From positions 1-64,000 of the forward strand of contig CALSSA010000004.1 of NCBI GenBank assembly GCA_943788875.1: 64,000 nucleotides of DNA. Reading direction: 5' to 3'. The stretch comes from an uncultured Pseudomonadales bacterium. GTDB lineage: Bacteria > Pseudomonadota > Gammaproteobacteria > Pseudomonadales > Porticoccaceae. A model generated the notes under the pieces. That model saw only the letters and a list, made by a program, of their open reading frames with translations. It had not been told where the DNA came from and did not search any database. A program made the translations under genes and the position numbers. This document shows, piece after piece, positions 54,103 through 64,000 of the stretch (position 1 is its first letter; each line of letters starts with the position of its first letter).

Positions 54103-56685
54103 ATGTCATCGCCATTCAATCTTTATCAAAAAGCCATCCTCGACAATCCGGTCAAAGCGCTACTCGTTATGCTTGCATTGACCTTTGCTATGGCTATGGG
54201 CCTGCCCAACTTTAAACTCGATGCTTCCGCCGACTCCCTGACATTGGAGCATGATGAAGACCTTAATTTTTTCCGTGAGGTGATACAGCGCTACGGCAGT
54301 GATAACTTTCTGATTGTGACATTCTCGCCACTAGAAGGAGACCTGTTTGAGCAGAAAAATCTCGACACTTTGGCCTCGCTGCGCACCGACCTAAGTAAAA
54401 TTGACGGGGTTGAAAGCATGCTCTCTATGCTCGATGTTCCACTGCTGTACAGCCCCAAAATTGGTATCGCCGATTTAAAAGAGGAGCTCAATACATTGCT
54501 CTCGGATGGTGTCGACAAACAGGCGGCAAAGCAGGAGTTTCTGAACAGCCCAATTTACAAAGATGTTTTACTCAGCGCCGATGGCGAAACCACAGGTATT
54601 CTGGCAACCATGGCACTGGATACAACCTATCTGCGGCTGGTCACCGAGCGCGATGAACTGCGCCTGATTAGAAGCACCGAGGGCCTGAGTCCAGAGCAAG
54701 AAGCAGAGCTGGCCAATGTCAGCCAAGAGTTTCTCGATTACCGCACCGCAAAAGCCGTGATAGATCACCGGCGGGTTGCCGAGGTGCGGGCGCTGATGGA
54801 TGGCTACCGCGATCGCGCCAGAATTTTCCTTGGTGGTGCCGATATGATCACTGCCGACATGGTGGACTTTATCAAGAGTGACTTGCTGATCTTCGGCACT
54901 GGCATATTACTATTTATCATCGCTACTCTGGCGCTGATATTCCGTCAGCTGCGCTGGGTGGTGATACCTCTAGCAACCTGCACAGTCTGCCTGATAATGA
55001 TTCTTGGATTTTTAAGCTGGATCGACTGGCGACTGACCGTTATTTCATCAAACTTTGTTTCATTGCTGCTGATTATTACATTGGCACTCTGCATTCATCT
55101 GATCGTGCGCTATCGGGAACTGCAAGCCTTGCAGCCAGATGCAGATCAGCGTCAGCTGGTCAGTGATACGGTTAGCTCAATGGCAAAACCCTGCCTCTAT
55201 ACAGTGCTGACCACCATTGTTGCCTTTACCTCTTTGGTGGTCAGCAATATTCGTCCAGTAATTGATTTTGGCTGGATGATGACCATGGGTATCAGTCTGG
55301 CACTGGTTGTCGCCTTTGTGGTTATTCCCGCAGGCATGATGCTGTTTGGCAAAGGCCCCAATGCTGCCGACAAAGATAATAGTGCTGCCATCACCAGTAA
55401 ATTCTCTTGGTTTACTGAACATTACGGCTCTGTAGTTCTAATTGTCGCTCTGTTGCTGGGCGTGCTATCAGCCTATGGCATCTCTAGACTTGAAGTGGAA
55501 AACCGCTTTATTGATTACTTCCGCGCCGATACCGAGATATATCAGGGCATGGAGGTCATTGACACCTCATTGGGTGGCACCACGCCACTGGATATCATTC
55601 TTCAGGCACCCACCTATGCCGCCCCAGTCAGCGAGGAGAACTGGGTGGAAGATGACGAGTATGGCTATGAAGAGGACGAGTATGCGGACGATGAATATGC
55701 TGAAGACGAGTACGGCGATGAAGAGTACGGCGATGAATATGCCGAGCAAGATGACGCCAGCAGCCTAAAAGACAGCTATTGGTTCTCCTCTGCCGGTCTG
55801 GCCGATCTGGCCCGATTACAGGAATTCCTCGAAGCCCAGCCAGAGATTGGCAAAGTCAGTAGTCTGGTACAGATCTATCAGGTAGCCACTGATCTTAGTG
55901 GCCACAAACTCAATGATTTTGAACTCGCCTTTATGCGCCGGAGTCTGGGGCCAGAAATATATCAGCAAATGGTAGCACCCTATCTGATCGAAGATATTGA
56001 TGAGGCTCGCATACAGCTGCGCGCGATGGAAACCGCCGGTTTGCGCCGCGCCGACCTGCTTGAAAAAATCAATAATTTCGCTGTCAATGAAGTGGGCATT
56101 GCCCAGGCGGATATTCGCTACACAGGCCTACTGGTGCTGTACAACAACATGCTGCAGAGTCTCTACAAGTCCCAGATAGTCACATTGGGTGCTGTGTTTG
56201 TCGGCATTATGCTAATGTTTTTGGTGCTGTTTCGCTCAGTCAAAATCTCAATTATCGCGATACTGCCTAACTTCCTGGCAGCTGGAGTGGTACTTGGGGG
56301 CATGGGCCTTGCCGGTATTCCACTGGACATGATGACTATCACCATTGCCGCAATTACCGTTGGCATAGGCGTGGACCATGCGATTCATTACATCAGCAGG
56401 TTTAAGCGGGAATTTGCTCTCGACGGCAATTACCTGGCCTCTATGCACCGCGCCCATGCCAGCATTGGCAAGGCACTGTTTTACACCGCCATGACCATTA
56501 TTGTGGGCTTCTCCATTTTGGCGCTATCCAATTTTATCCCCTCAATCTATTTTGGCTTGCTGACTGGCCTTGCGATGATCGCGGCGCTACTGGGCTCCAT
56601 GACATTGCTGCCTAAATTAATTTTGATGACGCAGCCCTTGGGGAAAGAAACTATTCCTGAGCAAACCTCAAACTCAGGAAACTAG
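54103..56685 (+). CDS. RND/MMPL family exporter with acidic Tyr-rich loop
   Basis: 860-residue inner-membrane transporter, two halves each with one membrane helix, a large periplasmic loop and a five-helix block, without the usual MFP/OMP partners nearby. SSD-like and hopanoid-exporter-type members have this layout. The second periplasmic loop (about 517-551) is a run of Asp, Glu and Tyr (DDEYGYEEDEYAD and further repeats). Substrate unknown. Followed by uup 4 bp later. Confidence 0.88.
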   Translation: MSSPFNLYQKAILDNPVKALLVMLALTFAMAMGLPNFKLDASADSLTLEHDEDLNFFREVIQRYGSDNFLIVTFSPLEGDLFEQKNLDTLASLRTDLSKIDGVESMLSMLDVPLLYSPKIGIADLKEELNTLLSDGVDKQAAKQEFLNSPIYKDVLLSADGETTGILATMALDTTYLRLVTERDELRLIRSTEGLSPEQEAELANVSQEFLDYRTAKAVIDHRRVAEVRALMDGYRDRARIFLGGADMITADMVDFIKSDLLIFGTGILLFIIATLALIFRQLRWVVIPLATCTVCLIMILGFLSWIDWRLTVISSNFVSLLLIITLALCIHLIVRYRELQALQPDADQRQLVSDTVSSMAKPCLYTVLTTIVAFTSLVVSNIRPVIDFGWMMTMGISLALVVAFVVIPAGMMLFGKGPNAADKDNSAAITSKFSWFTEHYGSVVLIVALLLGVLSAYGISRLEVENRFIDYFRADTEIYQGMEVIDTSLGGTTPLDIILQAPTYAAPVSEENWVEDDEYGYEEDEYADDEYAEDEYGDEEYGDEYAEQDDASSLKDSYWFSSAGLADLARLQEFLEAQPEIGKVSSLVQIYQVATDLSGHKLNDFELAFMRRSLGPEIYQQMVAPYLIEDIDEARIQLRAMETAGLRRADLLEKINNFAVNEVGIAQADIRYTGLLVLYNNMLQSLYKSQIVTLGAVFVGIMLMFLVLFRSVKISIIAILPNFLAAGVVLGGMGLAGIPLDMMTITIAAITVGIGVDHAIHYISRFKREFALDGNYLASMHRAHASIGKALFYTAMTIIVGFSILALSNFIPSIYFGLLTGLAMIAALLGSMTLLPKLILMTQPLGKETIPEQTSNSGN

Positions 56686-56689
56686 TTTT

Positions 56690-58573
56690 ATGCCTCTGGT
56701 GACATTGCAGGATATTTACCTGAGTTATGGCCAGCCACCGCTGATTGATCACATTAATCTGGTTATTGAGCGCGGCGAACGGGTCTGTTTGATCGGACGT
56801 AACGGTGCTGGCAAATCGACATTATTAAAAATACTCAACGGCCAGATTATTGCCGATGACGGCATATTAAAACGCGCCTCAGGGGTGAAAATTGCCCAGC
56901 TTGAGCAGTCGGTACCCCAGGATACCAAGGGTTCTGTTTTTGATGTTATTACCCAGGGGCTGGGATCTGAAGGTGAGTTGGCAAAACGCTATCACCATCT
57001 AATTGTAGAACTGGGCAATGACCCCAGCGATCAAACCATGCGTGACTTGGAAACCTGTCAGGCGGAACTGGATCGGGTCAATGGCTGGGATATTAATCAG
57101 CGTGTAGAATCTATCATTACCAAGATGGATCTCGATGCCGATGTGGATATCTCCAGCCTCTCCGGTGGTTACAAGCGCCGCGTATTGCTGGCACGGGCTC
57201 TGGTTTGCGACCCGGACCTGTTGTTGCTGGATGAACCTACCAACCACCTGGATATCGATGCTATTCAATGGGTTGAACAGTTCCTGCTGAAATGGGAAGG
57301 CTCATTGTTATTTATCAGCCACGACCGTCGCTTTATGGATAATCTAGCTAACCGCTTTATTGAAATTGATCGCGGCCAGCTGGCAGAGTTTCACTGTGAC
57401 TACGCCACCTATCTTCAGCGCAAAGAAGAAATTCTCGACGTTGAAGACCGCCAGAATGCCCTATTCGACAAGCGTCTGTCTCAGGAAGAAGTTTGGATTC
57501 GCCAGGGTATCAAGGCCCGCCGCACCCGCAATGAAGGTCGTGTTAGGGCATTGGAATCCATGCGCAGAGAATACGCCGATCGCCGCAAGCAGCTAGGCAC
57601 TGCGCGCATGGATATTCAGCAGGCAGAAAAATCAGGTAAAATCGTGGCCGAAGCCAGCAACATCAGCTTTGCCTTTGACGGCGTTGACTCCAGCGATCAG
57701 GTGGTACGCAATTTTTCTACCCTGATTCAGCGCGGCGACAAGGTTGGCCTGATTGGCCGCAATGGCGTCGGCAAAACTACATTGATCAAACTATTGCTCG
57801 GTGAACTCAGCCCCCAGCAGGGTAGCATTAAAACCGGCACCAATTTGAGCGTGGCCTATTTTGACCAGTACCGATCTGCCCTGGACGAAGAAAAAACCGT
57901 GCAGGACAATGTCTCCGGCGGCCGCGATATGCTCGATATTGGTGGCAAACCTCGCCATGTGATCAGCTATCTGCAGGACTTTTTGTTTGCTCCAGACCGC
58001 TGCCGCCAGCCAGTTAAAGCTCTCTCCGGTGGTGAGCGCAACCGTCTTCTATTAGCCAAACTATTTACCCAGCCATCGAATATACTGGTTCTCGATGAAC
58101 CAACCAATGATCTGGATATCGACACTCTCGACCTGCTTGAGGAACTGCTTATTAATTATACTGGCACCATTATTTTGGTTAGCCACGACCGCGCCTTCCT
58201 CAATAATGTAGTCACCAGCACCTTGGTGTTTGAAGGAAACGGCACCATCAATCAATATATTGGCGGCTATGATGATTGGCTGCGTCAGCGCAAAATCGAA
58301 CAGCCTGCCACGGCAACGGCGACTGCAGTACCTGACAAACCTAAATCTACCGCGAAAAAACTGTCCTACAAGGACCAGCGGGAACTGGATAGCTTGCCCG
58401 GACAGATCGAAGGTCTGGAAGGCAAAATTAATGAAATCTCAGAACATATGAGCCAGGCGGACTTTTATAAGTCTGAGCGGGCCGAAATAGAGAAAACCGA
58501 AAAACAGCTGGCTGATATGCAACAGCAGCTCAGTCAAAGCTACCAGCGCTGGGAACAGCTGGATGCCCAGTAG
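56690..58573 (+). CDS. uup: ABC-F ATPase Uup
   Basis: 627-residue cytoplasmic ABC-F protein: Walker A GRNGAGKST (36-44) and GRNGVGKTT, signatures LSGGYKRRV and LSGGERNRL, Walker B LLLLDEPTN and ILVLDEPTN, and a C-terminal coiled coil (about 560-627). Acts on ribosomes or replication fork stability by family. Confidence 0.95.
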   Translation: MPLVTLQDIYLSYGQPPLIDHINLVIERGERVCLIGRNGAGKSTLLKILNGQIIADDGILKRASGVKIAQLEQSVPQDTKGSVFDVITQGLGSEGELAKRYHHLIVELGNDPSDQTMRDLETCQAELDRVNGWDINQRVESIITKMDLDADVDISSLSGGYKRRVLLARALVCDPDLLLLDEPTNHLDIDAIQWVEQFLLKWEGSLLFISHDRRFMDNLANRFIEIDRGQLAEFHCDYATYLQRKEEILDVEDRQNALFDKRLSQEEVWIRQGIKARRTRNEGRVRALESMRREYADRRKQLGTARMDIQQAEKSGKIVAEASNISFAFDGVDSSDQVVRNFSTLIQRGDKVGLIGRNGVGKTTLIKLLLGELSPQQGSIKTGTNLSVAYFDQYRSALDEEKTVQDNVSGGRDMLDIGGKPRHVISYLQDFLFAPDRCRQPVKALSGGERNRLLLAKLFTQPSNILVLDEPTNDLDIDTLDLLEELLINYTGTIILVSHDRAFLNNVVTSTLVFEGNGTINQYIGGYDDWLRQRKIEQPATATATAVPDKPKSTAKKLSYKDQRELDSLPGQIEGLEGKINEISEHMSQADFYKSERAEIEKTEKQLADMQQQLSQSYQRWEQLDAQ

Positions 58574-58660
58574 GCTATTTTATTGCCGCTCCAGCGTAGC
58601 GAAAACCCTGACTTAGCTTTAGAATTATCAACCTAATTAACAGAGTATACACAGAGCCCT

Positions 58661-60202
58661 ATGAGCACAGAGAAATCTCCACTAGTACTGCTAATTCTTG
58701 ATGGTTTTGGCTATAGCAATGACGCAAAATACAATGCTGTTGCCAGTGCCAATGCGCCAATCTGGGAGCAACTCTGGACTCACAACCCCAAAACTTTGAT
58801 TCATACATCAGGCCTTGCAGTGGGATTGCCTGAGGGACAGATGGGCAACTCTGAAGTAGGACATATGACATTGGGCGCTGGGCGCGTGGTGTATCAGAAC
58901 TTTACTCGTATTAATAAAGCTATTGTAGATGGTGACTTTTTCACCAACCCAATGTATTGCGATGCCATAGACAAAGCCGTGGCCTCGCATAAAGCAGTGC
59001 ACATTATGGGGCTGCTGTCCCCAGGTGGCGTGCATAGCCACGAAGACCATATCAATGCCATGCTCGAAATGGCTGTACAGCGCGGCGCCAACAAAGTTTA
59101 TATTCATGCCTCACTGGATGGTCGCGACTGTCCTCCGCGCAGCGCTATGCCTTCACTGCAAAAGACTCAGGCACTGTGCAACAAGCTGGGCGTGGGACGC
59201 ATCGCCTCAGTGATTGGCCGCTTTTACTCTATGGACCGCGATAATCGTTGGGATCGCGTAGAGCAGGCCTACAGATTGATGACCGATGGCGCAGCTGCCT
59301 TTACTGCCAGCGATGCGGAAAGCGCTCTTCAGGCTGCCTACGAGCGCAACGAAAATGACGAATTTGTGCAGGCCACCAGCATTGTTGGCAATGGCCAGCA
59401 GGTGGTAACGATTGAAGATGGCGATGTGATTATCTCCATGAACTTTCGCCCAGACCGGGCTCGAGAGATCAGCCATGCTCTAGTGGACCAAGAGTTTTCT
59501 GGATTTCAACGGGCTTCAGTACCCAAGCTAGCATGCTTTGTGATGACCACAGAATACGAAGCCAACCTCGATGTGCCCTGTGCCTACCCACCGGAAACAC
59601 TGGTTAACTCTCTGGGCGAATATCTAGCCAAACACAACAAACAACAGCTGCGTATTGCGGAAACCGAGAAGTACGCCCATGTCACCTTCTTTTTTAGTGG
59701 TGGGCGCGAATCACTTTACCCTGGTGAAGAGCGAGTGCTAATACCCTCTCCCGATATAAGCACCTATGATCAGCAGCCCGAAATGAGTGCGCCAGAGGTC
59801 ACTGATAAACTGGTCGCCGCCATCAGCAGTGGCCAGTTCGATACGATTATCTGCAACTATGCCAACTGCGATCAGGTCGGTCATACCGGGGATTTTGAAG
59901 CCTCGATAAAAGCAGTGGAGGCAGTGGATGTCTGTCTGGCGCAGATACTGGAAGCGGTTACTGCAGCTAAAGGTGAACTGTTAATTACCGCAGATCACGG
60001 CAATGTCGAGGAGATGTTCGACGAGGCAAGCAACCAACCCCACACCCAACACACTACATTGCCAGTCCCTCTGGTCTATGCCGGGCATCGCCAGATAAGC
60101 CTAGATAGTAATGGCTCACTAGCAGATATTGCCCCGACAATGCTGGCGCTGATGGATCTGCCACAACCAGCCGAGATGACCGGCCGATCGTTAATAATCT
60201 AA
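58661..60202 (+). CDS. gpmI: 2,3-bisphosphoglycerate-independent phosphoglycerate mutase
   Basis: 513 residues, glycolysis. Metal and nucleophile motifs LLILDGFGY (10-18) and GNSEVGHM with Ser64, plus TADHGN and DxxxH at the end. Its stop overlaps the next start by 1 bp (TAATG). Confidence 0.96.
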   Translation: MSTEKSPLVLLILDGFGYSNDAKYNAVASANAPIWEQLWTHNPKTLIHTSGLAVGLPEGQMGNSEVGHMTLGAGRVVYQNFTRINKAIVDGDFFTNPMYCDAIDKAVASHKAVHIMGLLSPGGVHSHEDHINAMLEMAVQRGANKVYIHASLDGRDCPPRSAMPSLQKTQALCNKLGVGRIASVIGRFYSMDRDNRWDRVEQAYRLMTDGAAAFTASDAESALQAAYERNENDEFVQATSIVGNGQQVVTIEDGDVIISMNFRPDRAREISHALVDQEFSGFQRASVPKLACFVMTTEYEANLDVPCAYPPETLVNSLGEYLAKHNKQQLRIAETEKYAHVTFFFSGGRESLYPGEERVLIPSPDISTYDQQPEMSAPEVTDKLVAAISSGQFDTIICNYANCDQVGHTGDFEASIKAVEAVDVCLAQILEAVTAAKGELLITADHGNVEEMFDEASNQPHTQHTTLPVPLVYAGHRQISLDSNGSLADIAPTMLALMDLPQPAEMTGRSLII

Positions 60203-61377
60203 TGATTGACCCAGCGTTGAGACAGGCATTTATCCGCAGACAGACTGCGCTGATAGGTCTTGTTTTAAGCTGCGCGCTGCTGCTGTTTAGCCATGTCAGT
60301 AATGCGGATGACGGCCAACAGAAGGAGCTGGATAGTCTTAAGCGTTCAATTTCCAATCTGGAAAAGCAGCTTGAGGACCGCGGTAAAGAGCGCAACAGTC
60401 TGCAGTCAGCGCTTAAAAAGGTCGAGCTAGAGAGCAGCGCCATCAATAAAAATGTGCGTAGCCTACGCAGTAAGATCAACAAGCTGGAAAATACACTGGG
60501 ACAGCTTGGTCAGCGGGAAAAAGAGTTGCAGCAAAATATTCGCCAGCAAAGCGACGCGATTACCGAGCAGATTTCTGCTGCCCACCAGCTAGGTGATCAG
60601 GAGCCTATAAAGCTGCTTCTCAACCAGGAAGACCCCCAGCAAATAGCCCGAGTTTTTAAATACTATGACTATTTTTTAAAGGCCCGGGCAGAAAAGATTC
60701 AGCGTTATAAACAGGATATTAATGAGCTAAATCAGACGATTGCCGAGATCAGTAACCAAAAACTGGCCCTCAACCAGTCTAAAGCTGCACTGGAAGCTGA
60801 CAATAAGAAATTATCCGGCCGCGTGAAAATGCGCAAACAGACGCTGGATAAACTGCAGGTATCTCTGCGCAGCGACACCAAAAAACTCAACAAACTGCAA
60901 AAAGAGCGCACCGCGCTAGAAGAAATCATCAAGGCTGTCGAAGAAGCCGCGGCTGAACTGGTACTGCCCTCAAATTATGAGTCCTTTATCTCACGCAAAG
61001 GTCGACTGGCCTGGCCTCTAAAGGGCCGAGTTGCCCATAGCTTTGGCAGCACCCGCAGCGGCTCATTGCGCTGGGAGGGCTGGCTGATCAGTGCCAGTGC
61101 CGGCGACAATGTCAAAACCGTGCATCATGGACGGGTGGTGTTTTCCAATTATCTTCGCGGCTTTGGGCTGCTGGTTATTGTCGATCATGGTGAGGGCTAT
61201 ATGACATTGTATGCCCACAATCAGGAGTTACTGAAAGAGACTGGCGACTGGGTGCAGAGTAATGAGGTGATTTCTCGCGCTGGAGATACCGGCGGACTCA
61301 GCAAGCCTGCTCTATACTTTGAGATTCGCAAACAGGGCAAGCCAGCCGACCCTAAAGCCTGGTTGGGTAAAAGATAA
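60202..61377 (+). CDS. envC: Murein hydrolase activator EnvC-like
   Basis: 391 residues: signal peptide (about 15-33), long coiled coil (35-255) and a C-terminal LytM/M23 domain (275-391). The zinc ligands are lost (LRWEGW where GxHxGxD is expected, and YFEIR for HYEI), so it should activate amidases at the septum, as EnvC does. The order gpmI-envC-ctpA is conserved. Confidence 0.93.
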   Translation: MIDPALRQAFIRRQTALIGLVLSCALLLFSHVSNADDGQQKELDSLKRSISNLEKQLEDRGKERNSLQSALKKVELESSAINKNVRSLRSKINKLENTLGQLGQREKELQQNIRQQSDAITEQISAAHQLGDQEPIKLLLNQEDPQQIARVFKYYDYFLKARAEKIQRYKQDINELNQTIAEISNQKLALNQSKAALEADNKKLSGRVKMRKQTLDKLQVSLRSDTKKLNKLQKERTALEEIIKAVEEAAAELVLPSNYESFISRKGRLAWPLKGRVAHSFGSTRSGSLRWEGWLISASAGDNVKTVHHGRVVFSNYLRGFGLLVIVDHGEGYMTLYAHNQELLKETGDWVQSNEVISRAGDTGGLSKPALYFEIRKQGKPADPKAWLGKR

Positions 61378-61461
61378 TCTCTTCCCAATAGCAGTGCAAC
61401 CAAGCTGGGTTTTAACAATCCAAGCTAGAGTTAAATAAGGGTTAAATAAAGGAACAAACCT

Positions 61462-62751
61462 ATGTTGAAAATCATATTGAGCCTATGGCTTTTATCTCTC
61501 AGCCTGTTCTCCCTATCCCAAGAGACAGTGTCACAAGCGAGTACAGGGCAGCAAGAACGCTTGCCGCTAAGGGAATTACGGCTGTTTACTCAGGTCTTTG
61601 AACAGATACGCCTCGGCTATGTAGAGGAAGTCACCGATACAGAGCTATTAGATAATGCGATTGCCGGGCTACTCACCGAACTGGATCCACATTCTGTGTA
61701 CCTCAACAAAGAGGACTATGGTGAACTGCAGGAGCATGCCAATGGCGAATATGGTGGTCTGGGTCTCGAGGTAGGCACTGACAATGGCGCTATTCGAGTA
61801 GTCTCTCCCATCGATGACACCCCTGCAGCCAAGGCCGGAATTCAGGCCGGCGACCTTATTGTAAAGATGAATGACAATCCAGTGCGCGGCATGAGCCTGC
61901 AAAAAGCTGTCGACAAATTGCGCGGCGAAAAAGGCACCAGCATCAAACTTACGGTGTACAGGGAAGGTGAAAAGGAGCCATTAGATATTGAAGTGGTGCG
62001 GGATATTATCCAGATCAGTGCTGTGCGCAGCCGCCTGTTGGAACCCGGCATTGGCTATATTAGAGTGTCCCAGTTTCAAACCAAGTCCGGCGCTGACTTT
62101 GTGGCCGCAATTGAAGAACTGGTTCAACCGAGCACTGAAAAGCAGCCCATCAAAGGACTGGTAATTGATCTGCGCAACAACCCTGGCGGCCTGGTACCTG
62201 CCTCAGTCGAAATATCCGACGCGCTGTTGGACGGTGGCACAGTGGTCTATACCGAGGGTCGTCTGCCAAGTGCCAACCGCAGCTTCGAGGCCAGCTCCGG
62301 AGATCTGCTCAATGGCCTGCCGGTAGTGGTATTAATAAATGGTGGCAGCGCCTCGGCCTCAGAAATTGTTGCTGGCGCCCTTCAGGACCACGGCAGAGCC
62401 GCTATTCTAGGCACTCAAAGCTTTGGCAAAGGCTCGGTACAAACAGTGATTCCATTGGGAGATGGCCGAGCAGTCAAATTGACCACCGCCCGCTACTTCA
62501 CGCCAAATGGTCGCTCTATTCAAGCTGAGGGAATCGTGCCGGATATTATTGTAGAACGGGCAGAAATTCGTCCCTATAAAAGTCGTACAAGAGTCCGTGA
62601 AGCTGATCTTGAAGGTCATCTTGAAACCGCAGAGAGCGAAGCAGAGTCGGGTGATGGTGAATCTGAGAGCGAAGATTACAGTACCGATAATCAGCTCTAC
62701 GAGGCAGTGAATCTACTTAAAGGCTTTCATCTGTTGAGCAATCGCCAGTAA
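61462..62751 (+). CDS. ctpA: C-terminal processing peptidase (S41)
   Basis: 429-residue periplasmic protease. Signal (about 1-20), PDZ domain (about 90-170), catalytic Ser in GGSASASEI (about 299) and Lys in FGKGSVQ (about 324). The tail is acidic. AAAGGAA ribosome site; two TTAAATAAG repeats just before it. Confidence 0.95.
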   Translation: MLKIILSLWLLSLSLFSLSQETVSQASTGQQERLPLRELRLFTQVFEQIRLGYVEEVTDTELLDNAIAGLLTELDPHSVYLNKEDYGELQEHANGEYGGLGLEVGTDNGAIRVVSPIDDTPAAKAGIQAGDLIVKMNDNPVRGMSLQKAVDKLRGEKGTSIKLTVYREGEKEPLDIEVVRDIIQISAVRSRLLEPGIGYIRVSQFQTKSGADFVAAIEELVQPSTEKQPIKGLVIDLRNNPGGLVPASVEISDALLDGGTVVYTEGRLPSANRSFEASSGDLLNGLPVVVLINGGSASASEIVAGALQDHGRAAILGTQSFGKGSVQTVIPLGDGRAVKLTTARYFTPNGRSIQAEGIVPDIIVERAEIRPYKSRTRVREADLEGHLETAESEAESGDGESESEDYSTDNQLYEAVNLLKGFHLLSNRQ

Positions 62752-62753
62752 GC

Positions 62754-62782
62754 AAAAAAACGCCGCACATGCGGCGTTTTTT
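62754..62782. terminator. Bidirectional terminator after ctpA
   Basis: AAAAAACGCCGC, loop ACAT, GCGGCGTTTTTT. Serves ctpA and the convergent minus-strand gene. Confidence 0.95.
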
Positions 62783-62795
62783 GCTTTACCAGTGA

Positions 62796-63044
62796 TTATT
62801 TTTTGAAAGTGCGATAGACAAATAGCAGCACCAATGCGCCAACCACTGCGGTTAGCAAACTACCAAGGCTGAACTCGCCAACGGCGCCAAGGCCAACCAA
62901 TGAGCCAATCCAACCACCGATAAAGGCGCCGGCTATACCTAGCAATGTGGTCACCACAAAGCCACCGCCATCCTTACCTGGCATAATAAATTTAGCCAAT
63001 ATGCCTGCCAGCAGGCCTAACAAAATCCATGAAAAAATACCCAT
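62796..63044 (-). CDS. GlsB/YeaQ/YmgE family membrane protein
   Basis: 82 residues, three hydrophobic segments. GIFSWILLGLLAGILAKFI start and LLGIAGAFIGGWIGSL match the transglycosylase-associated family, stress-induced in several bacteria. Function unclear. 38 bp after the MscS gene. Confidence 0.9.
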   Translation of the reverse strand: MGIFSWILLGLLAGILAKFIMPGKDGGGFVVTTLLGIAGAFIGGWIGSLVGLGAVGEFSLGSLLTAVVGALVLLFVYRTFKK

Positions 63045-63082
63045 CTTATCTCTCCTCGTTAGTTAGTCGTTATGTGGTTTCT

Positions 63083-63931
63083 TTAGGCTGTTGATGCTTC
63101 AGCCTGAGGTTGCTGAACCAGTGCTCCGGCATTGTGTAAATGCAGATCGCGCTGGGGAAATGGAATTGAGATACCTCTGGCATCCAGGGCTTTTTTGACC
63201 GACTCGGTGACATTAAAATAGACATCCCAATAGTCTGCAGTATTCACCCATGGGCGACAGATCAAATTGACACTACTGTCAGCCAATTCGACCACAGCAA
63301 CAGTCGGCGCTGGATCAGCAAGAATTTTTGCCTCCGCAGCGACTACAGACTCAAGCACTGCCTTGGCTGCATCTATATCATCGCTATAGCCAATACCAAA
63401 CACCAGATCCACACGCCTGGTGTCATTGGCTGAATAGTTGGTGATATTGCCGCTGATAACGCCGCCATTGGGCACGATAATTTTTTTATTGTCTGGAGAA
63501 TGTAGCTCTGTGGTAAATATCTGGATCTTTTGTACCACACCAGAGACCCCGGCTACCTCAACAAAATCGCCTACCTTGAAGGGGCGGAAAATAAGGATCA
63601 ATACGCCGGCGGCAAAATTAGCCAGTGACCCTTGCAGCGCCAGACCTATTGCAAGGCCAGCGGCACCTACAATCGCGACAAAGGAAGCCGTTTGAATCCC
63701 CAGCTGCCCAAGCGCGGCAATCACCACGAAAATCAGCAGTACCCACGACACCAAACTGCCTACAAAATGCTGAATTGCTGGATCAACCGCATTTTTAGCC
63801 AGCATATTCTGTACTACAACGGAGAGTTTTTTCGCCACCCATCTACCAATAATAAAAATAGCCAGCGCGGTAATAATCTTGATGCCATAGACCAGCACCA
63901 TAGCTTGAATTGCTGCAATCGTCTCACCCAT
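63083..63931 (-). CDS. mscS: Small-conductance mechanosensitive channel MscS
   Basis: 282 residues, like E. coli MscS (286). Three membrane helices, the third pore helix AAGLAIGLALQGSLANFAAG (about 87-106), then PFKVGDFVEVAGVSG and the beta and alpha/beta cytoplasmic domains. Opens on osmotic downshock. AAGGAA ribosome site. Confidence 0.95.
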   Translation of the reverse strand: MGETIAAIQAMVLVYGIKIITALAIFIIGRWVAKKLSVVVQNMLAKNAVDPAIQHFVGSLVSWVLLIFVVIAALGQLGIQTASFVAIVGAAGLAIGLALQGSLANFAAGVLILIFRPFKVGDFVEVAGVSGVVQKIQIFTTELHSPDNKKIIVPNGGVISGNITNYSANDTRRVDLVFGIGYSDDIDAAKAVLESVVAAEAKILADPAPTVAVVELADSSVNLICRPWVNTADYWDVYFNVTESVKKALDARGISIPFPQRDLHLHNAGALVQQPQAEASTA

Positions 63932-63958
63932 ATCTAATTCCTTTTAATCGTTATAAAG

Positions 63959-63983
63959 GTGCCTGATCTGGACGATCAGGCAC
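63959..63983. terminator. Hairpin at the right edge
   Basis: Perfect 10-bp stem GTGCCTGATC/GATCAGGCAC, loop TGGAC. Tails are TCTTATT (plus) and CTTTAT (minus); it probably ends a gene beyond the window, so the direction is unclear. Confidence 0.5.
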
Positions 63984-64000
63984 TCTTATTAAGCGTAGTT

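Overview
The window is a contiguous piece of a gammaproteobacterial chromosome. It carries xseB-ispA-dxs, secB-grxC, glnA/ntrBC, pstSCAB-phoU with phoBR, typA, mpl, dtd, gpmI-envC-ctpA and uup, all in typical gammaproteobacterial forms. TonB-dependent uptake, a GH81 laminarinase lipoprotein, an NSS (sodium-coupled) transporter and a secreted subtilase suggest a marine heterotroph of the SAR92/Porticoccaceae or Cellvibrionales type. That placement is inference only. I see no tRNA, rRNA, CRISPR array, insertion sequence or phage.

Layout. 1-2.9 kb: SDR, NSS transporter, HNH nuclease. 2.9-3.3 kb: a gene-free stretch with a promoter and strong terminator on the minus strand, a candidate small RNA. 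3.3-7.0 kb: isoprenoid precursor genes and a GST. 7.0-22.0 kb: one minus-strand block reading, from the right, pstS-pstC-pstA-pstB-phoU, then a beta-helix lipoprotein and a TonB-dependent receptor, then GH81. 22.2-26.2 kb: a porin, small ORFs and phoBR. 26.4-29.6 kb: slyD and the gapdh-arsJ arsenate-detoxification pair. 29.6-34.5 kb: a UTRA-type GntR regulator with an NYN-domain protein, small housekeeping genes, grxC and secB. 34.6-40.1 kb: nitrogen control (ntrC, ntrB, a DUF4124 protein, glnA) and an isolated ThiI-type rhodanese domain. 40.2-45.6 kb: two cyclic-di-GMP-type proteins flanking typA. 45.6-64 kb: tag, pip, dtd, mpl, a subtilase autotransporter, PPi-type phosphofructokinase, a dehydrogenase, an RND exporter, uup, gpmI-envC-ctpA, a GlsB-type protein and an MscS channel.

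The regulatory DNA ties the genes together. PhoB boxes (7-bp CTGTCAT-like half-sites repeated every 11 bp) lie before pstS, before the divergent porin, before phoB and, as four half-sites in a row, before the beta-helix lipoprotein/TonB receptor pair. This predicts a phosphate-starvation outer-membrane uptake system whose substrate is unknown, which is the best candidate here for an undescribed system. Sigma-54 promoters with upstream NtrC palindromes precede both glnA and ntrBC. Three identical TGTATATACA palindromes precede the GntR regulator.
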